A stretch of 64,000 nt of DNA, from NCBI RefSeq assembly GCF_024748695.1, contig NZ_CP087176.1, positions 3,775,501 through 3,839,500 of the forward strand, read 5' to 3'. Below, piece by piece: positions 27,171 through 34,728 of the stretch (within the stretch, counting starts at the first letter, position 1; every line of letters starts with the position of its first letter). A model generated the notes under the pieces. It worked only from the letters and a program-made list of their open reading frames with translations, made no database searches and was not told the origin of the DNA. Both the position numbers and the translations under genes were made by a program. The stretch comes from Pseudomonas sp. B21-040 (lineage in GTDB: Bacteria; Pseudomonadota; Gammaproteobacteria; Pseudomonadales; Pseudomonadaceae).

Positions 27171-28082
27171 ATGATCGACCTCAATGACATCGCCATGTTT
27201 GTGCAGGTGGTACGCAGCGGCAGCTTTGCAGAGGCGGCGCGACGCCTCGGCATGCCGCCCAATACCGTGAGTCGGCGCATCCAGCAGCTCGAAGCGCATC
27301 TGGGTACGCGCCTGCTGCAACGCTCCACCCGCAAACTCACGCTGACCAGTGCCGGCCAGGACTTTCATGAGCGTTGCGCGGGCGCGGTCGACGGCCTGCT
27401 CGACGCGGGTCAGGCGTTGTTAACAGGCAGCAACGAGCCGAGCGGCTGGGTGCGCGTGGCGGCCCCGGCCGACTTCTTCGACTTCTTTCAGATGGAATGG
27501 GTGACCGATTTTCTGGCGATGCATCCGCGCGTGCGGCTCGACTTCGTGCTCAGCGATGTGAAGGCTGACTTGATTGCCGAGCAGATTGACGTCGCCTTTC
27601 GTGGCGGGTCCTTGCGCGACTCAGGCTATGTCGGTCGTCAGATTCTCGACCCTCGCAGCGTCGGGATGGTGGCCAGCCCGTCCTACATCGCGGCACGCGG
27701 CTCACCGAGCACACTGCAGGACCTGTTGAACCACGATTGCGTGATCTCCGCGCAACCCGGTGGTCATGCTACGTGGCGCCTGGTCGGGCCCAACGGTGAG
27801 GAAGAGGTGCAAGTTGCCGGGCGCTTCAGTGGCAATACCGCGCAAGCACTGCGCAAGGCCGCCGTGGCCGGGCTCGGCATCGCGTTGCTCCCGCCCATGA
27901 TGGCCAGGCTCGACGTTCAGGCGGGAGTGCTCGTCCCGGTGCTGCCGCAATACCAGCCCCACGGCTACGGTTTTAACGTGCTGTATCCGAGCCGTCGACA
28001 GTTGCCGCTCGCCGTATCGGCGTTCATCGCGTGGGTGATCCAGAAGCTGAATGCGGCGGATGCGCCGCAGGTGTATCGATAG
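27171..28082 (+). CDS. LysR-family regulator divergent from the pirin gene
   Basis: 303 residues: HTH MIDLNDIAMFVQVVRSGSFAEAARRLGMPPNTVSRRIQQLEAHLGTRLLQRSTRKLTLTSAG, followed by the effector-binding domain (GWVRVAAPADFFDFFQ ... FRGGSLRDSGYVGRQI ... VAGLGIALLPPMM). It belongs to the AaeR/DsdC-like CrgA-type branch often found beside pirin genes in pseudomonads. The 129-base gap to the pirin gene is where it most likely binds. Confidence 0.92.
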   Translation: MIDLNDIAMFVQVVRSGSFAEAARRLGMPPNTVSRRIQQLEAHLGTRLLQRSTRKLTLTSAGQDFHERCAGAVDGLLDAGQALLTGSNEPSGWVRVAAPADFFDFFQMEWVTDFLAMHPRVRLDFVLSDVKADLIAEQIDVAFRGGSLRDSGYVGRQILDPRSVGMVASPSYIAARGSPSTLQDLLNHDCVISAQPGGHATWRLVGPNGEEEVQVAGRFSGNTAQALRKAAVAGLGIALLPPMMARLDVQAGVLVPVLPQYQPHGYGFNVLYPSRRQLPLAVSAFIAWVIQKLNAADAPQVYR

Positions 28083-28127
28083 CGGGTTGGCGAGGAAGCA
28101 AGCTCCCCCGCCAACGTGATGCAGCGA

Positions 28128-28520
28128 TTACTTGGGCGGAACGAAGTTATCCAGCATTCGATTCACCGCCAACTCCCCCAACATGATGACCTGCTGCAAC
28201 GCCAGCACGTTGCTGCGATGAGTCCCCTCTAGCGATGCCGCCACGTTGCTGGCCATGACACTGGCCGACGCCATGTTCTCGCACGTTTGAACCAGCAAGG
28301 TTTCATGGTCGACGTCTGGGGCAATCATGTAAATGGTGCTGGGTTTACGTGGGGTGTTGTTCATGAGCGCCGCCGGATTGAGATAGAAGTTCAGCGCGCG
28401 TTCGGCTGCGTCGTGGAGTTTTTTTGGGTCGAGGGTTTCGTACGGGGATACTGACTCGGCGGTTGGCGGATCGGTATCGGGTGAATCGGTGTCCGGCGGG
28501 TTAGGTGTTACTTTGAACAT
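28128..28520 (-). CDS. DUF6124 family protein
   Basis: 130 residues: an acidic, proline-rich start (MFKVTPNPPDTDSPDTDPPT) followed by a helical region (LHDAAERALNFYLNP ... MASASVMASNVAASLEGTHRSNVLALQQVIMLGELAVNRMLDNF). This matches the Pseudomonas-restricted family named DUF6124, of unknown function. The start follows TTGGAG seven bases upstream. It has no co-directional neighbour, and its 5' side is an unusually long, folded non-coding leader (28593-28727 and beyond), which is the main oddity of the locus. Confidence 0.88.
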   Translation of the reverse strand: MFKVTPNPPDTDSPDTDPPTAESVSPYETLDPKKLHDAAERALNFYLNPAALMNNTPRKPSTIYMIAPDVDHETLLVQTCENMASASVMASNVAASLEGTHRSNVLALQQVIMLGELAVNRMLDNFVPPK

Positions 28521-28592
28521 AGATGAACTCCAACTTCTAATATTGAGGAGCCATCACCCTCGCTACCAAACGAAGGGGTGGCGGCCATACGT

Positions 28593-28727
28593 GGGTTGGT
28601 AGACCGGTAGAAGCTGGAAACCCGGCGCTCACAATGGAGCCCCACGCATGACCACCATAAACACAGAGTCCCAAAAAGAGACTACATAAGGTGTTGTCAT
28701 GCGGCTTCTAGACGGGCTACCAAACCC
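28593..28727 (-). promoter_or_regulatory. Nested hairpin in the leader of the DUF6124 gene
   Basis: Three nested inverted repeats. Outer arms: GGGTTGGTAG/CTACCAAACCC (28593-28602, 28717-28727), continued by CCG/CGG and TAGAAGC/GCTTCTA (28608-28614, 28704-28710), about 20 bp of nearly continuous pairing. Middle arms: CGCATGAC/GTCATGCG (28645-28652, 28696-28703) plus CACC/GGTG. Inner arm: AGTCCC/GAGACT (28667-28672, 28678-28683) around an A5 loop. Read as RNA from the minus strand it sits 73-207 bases upstream of the DUF6124 ATG. I cannot match it to a known riboswitch. It could be a regulatory leader, an sRNA, or a mobile structured repeat. Confidence 0.7.
28629..28700 (-). CDS. Possible 23-residue leader peptide inside the nested hairpin
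   Basis: An ATG-started frame of 23 codons (begins MTTPYVVSFW, ends VMRGAPL) opens exactly at the inner edge of the outer stem and closes before its other arm. Translation would melt the middle and inner stems, as in attenuation-type leaders. The upstream AGAAG is a weak ribosome-binding site that lies within the outer stem. Coding status is unproven. Confidence 0.25.
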   Translation of the reverse strand: MTTPYVVSFWDSVFMVVMRGAPL

Positions 28728-28995
28728 GATCACTGTTTTTCAGTGACAGGGAAACGATATAGCCCACCCCGTAGCCGCACAAGCCGGCGGATTCTGGCTT
28801 GATCGTAGGTAACGGCGCAAGGTCTTGTAGCCTTCGGGACGTAACACCAAGTGTTTTTAAACACGCTTCGTTAAACGCGTGAAGTCATCCAAAAAAATCA
28901 AAGAAACATCCGGCATTTTTTAGCGTAGGTGGCTGCTTGGGCGCTTCGTTCAACAAAGCCCGGCGTAGCCCGATCTCGGCTTATACGCTGAACGA
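28728..28995 (-). other. Remaining 5' part of the DUF6124 leader region, with further hairpins and small frames
   Basis: No ordinary gene. It holds hairpins TCACTG-T5-CAGTGA (28730-28746), AAGCC/GGCTT (28781-28800) and GTGTTT/AAACAC (28851-28864). On the minus strand, two further short frames are in phase with the 23-codon frame: 28857-28916 (19 residues, MPDVSLIFLDD...) and 28740-28847 (35 residues, GTG start, VLRPEGYKTLRRYLRSS...). Each is closed by its own stop. Whether they are translated is unknown. A promoter for DUF6124 should lie in or above this stretch. Confidence 0.45.
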
Positions 28996-29033
28996 AAACG
29001 CAAACGCCCCGTACCGATTGACGGCCGGGGCGC
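28996..29033 (-). terminator. Probable terminator behind the GST gene
   Basis: Seven-bp GC arms CGCCCCG/CGGGGCG (29005-29011, 29026-29032), followed on the minus strand by TTTGCGTTTTCG. It lies 20 bases beyond the GST stop codon and separates that gene from the DUF6124 leader. Confidence 0.6.
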
Positions 29034-29053
29034 AGTAAGGCCTTCAGACAGGA

Positions 29054-29697
29054 TCAGGCCGGGTTTTTCACGCTTGGCCGCTCACCTGTTTTTGCGTTCC
29101 ATGCGAGGAGCGCAGTGCACTCATCCGGAATCGCAATTTGAGCGAAACCGGCGAAGATCAAGCCCGCCCAAACGGTGATGTCCGCCATCGAGAATTGATC
29201 GCCGGCCACGTAAGGCTGCGATCTCAAGACCTGGTCGAAATACTTCATGCCGTTGATAGCTTTCTCTCGGTGCATCTCGCCCCATACGACCCGGTCGCTC
29301 CACTCGGGGCTTTTATAGGCTTTCAATTGAGGCCCGAGCCCGTCGGTCGCGTGGTGAAAATAGATGCCGATGGCATCGATGAGCTGGTCGTCGGCGCGTT
29401 TCTGCATCATGTGGATCATCCCCTTCTCTTTCGGCGTTGTGCCGGTGAGCGTGGGATTGCCATCAAGGTTGTCGAGATACTCGGTAATGGCCGTGCATTC
29501 AGACAGATAAGTGCCGTCATCCAGTTCCAGAACCGGCACGGTGCCGGTGGGGTTGATCGCTAAAAAGCGCTTTGTTTGTGTTCGGCTGCCGGCAAATCGA
29601 TCTTGATGAACTCGATGCTGGACGCCAACGCCTTCTCGGCGATGACCACTCGAATACGTAACGGGCTAGGAAAACCGGGGATATCGTAGATCTTCAC
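29054..29697 (-). pseudogene. Glutathione S-transferase gene with a frameshift
   Basis: The start is a GTG at 29697 with TGGAG upstream, encoding a normal thioredoxin-like GST beginning (KIYDIPGFPSPLRIRVVIAEKALASSIEFIKIDLPAAEHKQSAF). Near 29563-29568 (a run TAAAAAGCGC on the plus strand) this frame hits a stop. The rest of the protein continues one frame over (LAINPTGTVPVLELDDGTYLSECTAITEYLD ... ADITVWAGLIFAGFAQ). A single missing base restores QSAFLAINPTGTVPVLEL. It is either a recent inactivation or a sequencing error next to the A5 run. The C-terminal frame alone spans 29054-29539. Divergent from a TetR gene. Confidence 0.85.
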
Positions 29698-29715
29698 GTT
29701 AACTCCATTGCCATC

Positions 29716-29781
29716 TATCTATCGGGAGGTAGACAATGCGACCAGCGATCGTTCAGGTCAACCGATATCTATCGATAGGTA
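29716..29781. promoter_or_regulatory. Two matching operators between the GST and TetR genes
   Basis: TATCTATCGGGAGGTA (29716-29731) and TATCTATCGATAGGTA (29766-29781) are 16-base words that differ at two central positions; the second is an almost perfect palindrome around CTATCGATAG. They are 50 bp apart start to start, one next to each divergent start codon. This is the classical layout for a TetR-family autorepressor that also controls its divergent neighbour. Confidence 0.7.
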
Positions 29782-29793
29782 GGCAAAAACAGC

Positions 29794-30360
29794 ATGACAA
29801 CAATCGATACCAAGCAAACCATCCTGCAAGCAGCCCGTAGAGTCGTGCAGGCCCGCGGCTACAACGCATTGAGTTTTCGCGAGTTGGCGAAAGAAGTGGG
29901 GATCAAAAGCGCCAGCATCCACTACCACTTCCCAACCAAGGGTGATTTGGGTGCTGCTCTGGCTCGACGCTACACCGAAGACACCGCCGCGTATCTGGAT
30001 CAGTTACTGGTGGAATCACAAGACCCGAAGTCGATGATGAAGGACTACACGGCCGCCTTCCGCGCAGCCCTGGAAAACGACAATCGGATGTGCCTGTGCG
30101 GAATCCTGGCGGCCGAGCACCACGATCTCCCGGCCGAAGTACGCGTCGAAGTGGACGGGTTCACGGATACGAACGTTCGATGGTTGGCCAAGGTGCTGGC
30201 GCTGAAACAGCCAGACGTTCAGCCAGAAGCACTTGAACGGCAAGCACTGTCGATATTTGCCGCCATTCAAGGTGCGCAACTGGTGTCCCGAGGGCGCAAC
30301 GACATTTCGGTGTACGACCAAATGATCGAATCCTATCGAGTGGCCGGTTTGATGCCTTGA
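29794..30360 (+). CDS. TetR/AcrR-family repressor
   Basis: 188 residues. N-terminal HTH: KQTILQAARRVVQARGYNALSFRELAKEVGIKSASIHYHFPTKGDLGAALARRY, typical of TetR. The C-terminal helical ligand domain (LCGILAAEHHDLPAEVRVEVDGF...) resembles the branch that often controls GST, SDR or oxidoreductase genes responding to electrophiles (similarity recalled). Divergent from the GST gene with duplicated operators in between. Confidence 0.92.
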   Translation: MTTIDTKQTILQAARRVVQARGYNALSFRELAKEVGIKSASIHYHFPTKGDLGAALARRYTEDTAAYLDQLLVESQDPKSMMKDYTAAFRAALENDNRMCLCGILAAEHHDLPAEVRVEVDGFTDTNVRWLAKVLALKQPDVQPEALERQALSIFAAIQGAQLVSRGRNDISVYDQMIESYRVAGLMP

Positions 30361-30408
30361 AGTTCGCTTGCCCCGAATCGAGTTTTTACGATAGCGGCTT
30401 GGGGATGC

Positions 30409-30828
30409 CTAAGGCTGATCAGTGGACGGCCCTTTGAGCTCGACCTGGTTACCATCCGGGTCGAAACAATAAAGCGACAAGCCATAACCTTCAGCACCAA
30501 AGCGCGTGGCGGCTTTCTCCACTGTCAGACCAAACGACTGCAAGTGGCTGACAAGCGCCGCCTCATCAAAGGGTTCGATACGCAGGCAGACATGGTCGAG
30601 GTTACGCCCCTCCTGACCCGCGGCAGCGCCGCCCTTGCGCCCGAGCTCACCGTCCAGGTTGACGAGGTCGATCATCGAGGTCCCGGCGCGCAGGTGCACC
30701 AGCCCCAGATTGTCTTGGCGCTTGACCAGCTCAGCGCCGAACACCTGAGCATAAAACGTGATACTTCGCTCCAGGTCCTGGACGCGCAGCACAATGTGAT
30801 CAATGTGTTGAATCGTGAACGGTGGCAT
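30409..30828 (-). CDS. VOC family protein (glyoxalase-like)
   Basis: 139 residues. Starts FTIQHIDHIVLRVQDLERSITFYAQVFGAELV and ends GLSLYCFDPDGNQVELKGP, the two halves of a VOC module pair. Metal-ligand candidates are H11 in HIDHIV, H in LDHVCLRI and E in NQVELKG. Similar proteins are annotated as dioxygenase- or virulence-type VOC proteins without firm function. Divergent from ada, 118 bases away. Confidence 0.86.
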   Translation of the reverse strand: MPPFTIQHIDHIVLRVQDLERSITFYAQVFGAELVKRQDNLGLVHLRAGTSMIDLVNLDGELGRKGGAAAGQEGRNLDHVCLRIEPFDEAALVSHLQSFGLTVEKAATRFGAEGYGLSLYCFDPDGNQVELKGPSTDQP

Positions 30829-30946
30829 GAAATCGGTTCCTGAATGGCTGGCTGGTCAATAACCCGAAAACTGTAGTTCAGCACGACGAAAATTCACTGT
30901 CGATTTTGCGGTGGAGACACCGCCCACAGGGTTTTATGCTCACCCC

Positions 30947-32029
30947 ATGAACATACAGACCGCTTTACTGCCGCCCCACGCCGAAATGGTTCGCGCCATG
31001 CTCGAACGCGACACCGCCTATGAGGGGGTGTTCTTCACGGCCGTGAAAACCACCGGGATCTTCTGCCGCCCCGGCTGTACGGCGCGTTCGCCGAAACCGG
31101 AGAACGTCGAGTTCTTTGCGCACGCCGATGAATGCATGGCGGCGGGTTATCGCGCATGTCTGCGCTGCAAACCGCTGGACGCTGCGGCCATCGCGCCGGA
31201 GTGGGTGCAGACGCTGCTGAAGTCGGTGGACGCCGATCCCGAGCAGCGCTGGACTGACGCCCAGTTGCTGGCAGAGGGCATCGAGCCGCTGAAGTTGCGG
31301 CGCTGGTTCAAGCAGCATTTCGGCATGACCTTTCACGCCTGGCTGCGCACCCGCCGCCTCGGTATGGCGCTGGGCGGGATCAAACAGGGCGACTCCATCG
31401 ACAGCGCGGCATTCGACTCAGGTTATGAATCGCTCAGCGGCTTTCGTGACGCTTTTCAGAAGTCGTTCCACATTACGCCGGGCCGGGCCGCTCAAAGTGA
31501 ACCGCTGCTCTTTACCCGGCTGACCACGCCACTGGGGCCGATGATCGCCATGGCTGAGCGTCGCGGGCTGGTGCTGCTGGAGTTCCTCGATCGCCCGGCA
31601 TTGACCCGGGAAATCGAAGAACTGCAGCACCGGCATGACTACGCTGTCGCGCCGGGACATCACGCCCATCTGCAACACATCGAGGCCGAACTGGCGCAGT
31701 ACTTCGCCGGCAAGCTCACGCACTTCAGCGTGCCATTGCACTTGCCGGGCAGCGACTTCGCCCGCCAGGTGTGGGCGCAACTGGCTACTATCCCCTATGG
31801 CCAGACCAGCACCTACGGCGCCATTGCCGCACGACTGGGCAAGCCCGGTGCCAGCCGCGCCGTGGGCCTGGTCAACGGGCGCAATCGACTGGCCATCGTG
31901 GTGCCCTGCCACCGGGTGATCGGTGCGGACGGCTCGTTGACCGGCTATGGTGGAGGACAACCGCGCAAGGCGTTTCTGCTACGGCTGGAAAACGCGGCGG
32001 TGCAGCTCACCCAACCACTCGCGTTCTGA
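30947..32029 (+). CDS. ada: Ada: methyl-sensing regulator and O6-methylguanine-DNA methyltransferase
   Basis: 360 residues from ATG 30947. N-terminal zinc domain with four cysteines, C40 (methylphosphotriester acceptor position) and C44, C71, C74 (TTGIFCRPGC, RACLRCKP). A middle AraC-type HTH (IEPLKLRRWFKQHFGMTFHAWLRTRRLGMALGGI) follows, then the methyltransferase domain with VVPCHRVIGADGSLTGYGGG, whose PCHR cysteine accepts methyl from O6-methylguanine. In the Ada response, self-methylation turns the protein into an activator of itself and of alkA. An alkA-like gene lies two genes downstream on the same strand. Confidence 0.95.
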   Translation: MNIQTALLPPHAEMVRAMLERDTAYEGVFFTAVKTTGIFCRPGCTARSPKPENVEFFAHADECMAAGYRACLRCKPLDAAAIAPEWVQTLLKSVDADPEQRWTDAQLLAEGIEPLKLRRWFKQHFGMTFHAWLRTRRLGMALGGIKQGDSIDSAAFDSGYESLSGFRDAFQKSFHITPGRAAQSEPLLFTRLTTPLGPMIAMAERRGLVLLEFLDRPALTREIEELQHRHDYAVAPGHHAHLQHIEAELAQYFAGKLTHFSVPLHLPGSDFARQVWAQLATIPYGQTSTYGAIAARLGKPGASRAVGLVNGRNRLAIVVPCHRVIGADGSLTGYGGGQPRKAFLLRLENAAVQLTQPLAF

Positions 32030-32060
32030 ATTTCTCAACCGTCATAAGGAAGGACATTCG

Positions 32061-32864
32061 ATGGACAACCAATTCCACCAGTTGCACCAGCAAGGCTTGT
32101 TGATCCTCACCAACGTCGCCGATGCCACCGGGGCGCGGATCGTCGAGCAACTGGGCTGTAAAGCGGTCGCCACCAGCAGTGCGGCGGTGGCGTGGGCTCA
32201 TGGTTATGCGGACGGTAATGCCCTGCCCGTCGAACGCCTGGTATCGACCGTCGAATCCATCGCCCGGGTGATTTCCGTGCCGTTGACGGTGGACATCGAG
32301 GCTGGCTATTCCGATGACCTTGCGCGCGTTGCGCAAGTGATTGAGGCGGTGATTGACGCCGGGGCGGTCGGGATCAATATCGAGGACGGCGCGTCCCCGC
32401 CCGAGCTGCTGGTGCGCAAAATCGAAGTGGCGCGCAAGGTCGCCGATCAGTGCAATGTGAAACTGTTTATCAATGCACGCACCGATGTGTACCTCCGCGG
32501 ATTGGTGCCGGCCGAGGATCGCGTCGCCGAGACACTCAGGCGCGCCGCGTTATACCAGGCGGCGGGTGCCGACGGGTTGTTTGCGGCGGGCGTCTCGGCG
32601 GAGTATGAAATCGCGGCGTTGTGCCAAGGCACCGCGCTGCCGGTAAACGTGCTGGGACTGGCGAGCCTGCCCTCGCCCGACGCGCTGCAAGCCTTGGGTG
32701 TGCGACGTTTGAGTGCCGGTTCGGGCATCGCCGAGTTTCTTTACGGTGCGATGGCCGGCCTTTCAAAAAGCTTTCTGGAAACCGGCAAACTCGACAGCAG
32801 TCACCTCAAGGCGTTCACCTACGGCGAGATCAACGCCTTGCTCAAACCTGCCGGGACTGCTTGA
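32061..32864 (+). CDS. Isocitrate lyase / PEP mutase superfamily protein
   Basis: 267 residues. TIM-barrel signatures: LTNVADATGARIVEQLGCKAVATSS near the start, VDIEAGYSDD (metal-binding aspartate/glutamate), GINIEDG and FINARTDVYLRG. The KKCGH-type catalytic loop of true isocitrate lyases is absent; instead SAAVAWAHGYADG is seen, as in oxaloacetate decarboxylase/PEP-mutase-like proteins. The reaction is unassigned. It starts 31 bases behind ada and ends five bases before the alkA-like gene, so it appears to be part of the alkylation-response operon, which is unusual. Confidence 0.88.
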   Translation: MDNQFHQLHQQGLLILTNVADATGARIVEQLGCKAVATSSAAVAWAHGYADGNALPVERLVSTVESIARVISVPLTVDIEAGYSDDLARVAQVIEAVIDAGAVGINIEDGASPPELLVRKIEVARKVADQCNVKLFINARTDVYLRGLVPAEDRVAETLRRAALYQAAGADGLFAAGVSAEYEIAALCQGTALPVNVLGLASLPSPDALQALGVRRLSAGSGIAEFLYGAMAGLSKSFLETGKLDSSHLKAFTYGEINALLKPAGTA

Positions 32865-32869
32865 TCGCC

Positions 32870-33487
32870 ATGCCCGATCCCTATCAAGCCGAGAGCGCTT
32901 TCCTGGCGGCCCTGGACGACGACTGGGCGCGCCACATCGCCGCCATCGGCCCGTGCCTGCATCAGCCTCATGCGGCTCGCGATCCGTATGAGTCGCTGGT
33001 GCGGGCGATTGCGTACCAGCAACTGCACGCCAAGGCCGGGGATGCGATTGTCGGCCGGTTGCTGGCGCTGTTTCCATCGGTGAGCTTTCCACGGCCCGAG
33101 CAGATTCTGGCAACAGGGTTCGATCAATTGCGCAGCTGCGGGTTCTCGGCAGGTAAAATCGCGACCATTCAAGGGATTGCCCAAGCGACCTTGGACGGCG
33201 TGGTGCCGGATTACGCCACGGCATCGGCGATGGAAGATGAGGACCTGATCTCGCGACTGGTGACCTTGCGCGGGGTCGGGCGCTGGACGGTTGAGATGTT
33301 GTTGATCTACAGCCTCGAACGGCCAGATATTTTGCCGGCCGATGACTTCGGCGTGCGTGAGGGGTATCGGCGGCTGAAGGGGCTGGAAGTACAACCAACA
33401 CGCAAGCAGATGGTCGAGATCGGGCTGGCGTGGAGCCCATACCGGACGGTGGCGGCTTGGTATTTGTGGCGGGTGCCCAACAAATAA
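32870..33487 (+). CDS. DNA-3-methyladenine glycosylase (AlkA-type, HhH-GPD)
   Basis: 205 residues, the short bacterial AlkA form without the N-terminal AlkA domain. The HhH-GPD motif is clear: LVTLRGVGRWTVEMLLIYSL followed by LPADDFGVREGY with the catalytic aspartate. It removes alkylated bases such as 3-methyladenine from DNA, starting base excision repair. Last gene of the ada block; the ATG at 32870 is five bases after the previous stop. A REPIN follows. Confidence 0.92.
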   Translation: MPDPYQAESAFLAALDDDWARHIAAIGPCLHQPHAARDPYESLVRAIAYQQLHAKAGDAIVGRLLALFPSVSFPRPEQILATGFDQLRSCGFSAGKIATIQGIAQATLDGVVPDYATASAMEDEDLISRLVTLRGVGRWTVEMLLIYSLERPDILPADDFGVREGYRRLKGLEVQPTRKQMVEIGLAWSPYRTVAAWYLWRVPNK

Positions 33488-33488
33488 A

Positions 33489-33597
33489 CCGCGTTATCGT
33501 TCATCGTCGGAACGCCGCCCGGACCAAGCCCGGCTCCCACAGTGGATTTGTGGCGTTCACAAGACCAATGTAGGAGCCGAGCTTGCTCGCGATGGCG
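33489..33597. repeat. REPIN-like REP pair
   Basis: Left unit CCGCGTTATCGTTCATCGTC ... AAGCCCGGCTCCCAC (33489-33540) faces a right unit TGTAGGAGCCGAGCTTGCTCGCGATGGCGG (33570-33599). The left unit shares its first 18 bases with the element at 36901. Confidence 0.75.
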
Positions 33598-33628
33598 GAA
33601 TCACATTCACCCCATTACCCAATGCCCA

Positions 33629-34726
33629 TCACAACCCGGATTTCAACCGGCTAAACGCCCGAATCAATGCCCGGTTAAACGCCTTCCCATTATCATTCTT
33701 GCTGTACAACGAGGCCTTCACCTGCGCCGTCGGATACGTCCCCGGATCATTGCGAATCGCCGGATCAATCAAGCCATCCGCGGCCGTAATCGCATTGGCG
33801 TAATGAATGGTGTCGGTAATCGGCGCAATCACCTCCGGCGTCATCAAATAATCCATCAACGCCAGTCCCGCCTCGGGATGCGGCGCATCCTTGGGGATGA
33901 CCATCGCGTCAAACCAGATCAACGTGCCTTCCTTCGGGATCCGGTAAGTCAGCGTGAATGGCTTGTTCGCAGCCGCTGCCTGTCCGGCAGCGATGGCCAC
34001 GTTGCCGTTCCACGACATCGCCACGCAGGTGTTGCCATTGGCCAGATCGCTGATGTTCAGGTCATTGTCGAAGTAGCGAATGTACGGCCGGATCTTCGCC
34101 AATTGCTGCTCGGCGAGCTTCAGGTCATCCAGGTTCTGACGGTTGATGTCCAGGCCCATGTACTTCATGACCGCCGCAAACACTTCGTTGGGATCGTTGA
34201 GCAGGCTGACCCCGCAATCGGCAAATTTCGACACCACCGCCGGGTCGAACAGCATCGCCCAACTGTCCGTTGGTGCGTGCGGTAAACGCTGTTCTACGGC
34301 CTGTTCCTGATAGCCGACGCCGGTGGTGCCCCACGCATAGATACCGGCGTAGCGATTGCCGGGATCAAACACCGCCATGTGTTCGCGGAATTCGTCGCCG
34401 ACACCTTGAAAATGCGGTATTTGCTGGTGGTCCAGCGTCTGGATCGCGCCACTCTGGATCGCCCGCGATAAGTGCTGCCCCGCCGTTAGCACCAGGTCAT
34501 AACCGCTGCGTCCGGTCAGCAGTTTGGTTTCGACGGTTTCCAGTGAATCAAAGTGATCAGCGACCACATGGATACCGGTTTTCGCCTCGAAATTCTTCAA
34601 CGTATCCGGGGCCAGGTACTCGCCCCAGATATACAGGTTGACCACCGGTCTGGTGGTGTCGGCGGCCTGCACACACAGGGGTGCAAGCACCAGCATTAAC
34701 GCTTGAGTCAGTTTGTGCAGGCCCAT
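33629..34726 (-). CDS. Polyamine-type ABC transporter periplasmic binding protein (PotF/SpuD-like)
   Basis: 365 residues from ATG 34726, with a signal peptide (LTQALMLVLAPLCVQA). PotD/PotF pattern: VVNLYIWGEYLAPDTLKNFEAKTGIHVVADHFDSLETVETKLLTGRSGYDLVL, AWGTTGVGYQE and AIAAGQAAAANKPFTLTYRIPKEGTLIWFD. These proteins bind putrescine, spermidine or related amines. No ATPase or permease is adjacent, so it must share a transporter encoded elsewhere or serve as a sensor. It starts two bases after the agmatine-deiminase-like gene stop and is co-transcribed with it. Confidence 0.9.
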   Translation of the reverse strand: MGLHKLTQALMLVLAPLCVQAADTTRPVVNLYIWGEYLAPDTLKNFEAKTGIHVVADHFDSLETVETKLLTGRSGYDLVLTAGQHLSRAIQSGAIQTLDHQQIPHFQGVGDEFREHMAVFDPGNRYAGIYAWGTTGVGYQEQAVEQRLPHAPTDSWAMLFDPAVVSKFADCGVSLLNDPNEVFAAVMKYMGLDINRQNLDDLKLAEQQLAKIRPYIRYFDNDLNISDLANGNTCVAMSWNGNVAIAAGQAAAANKPFTLTYRIPKEGTLIWFDAMVIPKDAPHPEAGLALMDYLMTPEVIAPITDTIHYANAITAADGLIDPAIRNDPGTYPTAQVKASLYSKNDNGKAFNRALIRAFSRLKSGL

Positions 34727-34728
34727 GT

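Noticed and set aside
26142..27368. Pirin frame extended to 27368
   Set aside because: The extra ~109 codons run through the divergent promoter and antisense to the LysR HTH; pirin homology starts at the ATG at 27041.
28083..28127. GTTGGCG/CGCCAAC hairpin between LysR and DUF6124 genes
   Set aside because: A short GC stem with no T-run; too weak to call a terminator.
28521..28995. IS element or retron as an explanation for the inverted repeats
   Set aside because: No transposase or reverse transcriptase frame, no target-site duplication visible, and the arms are internal rather than terminal.
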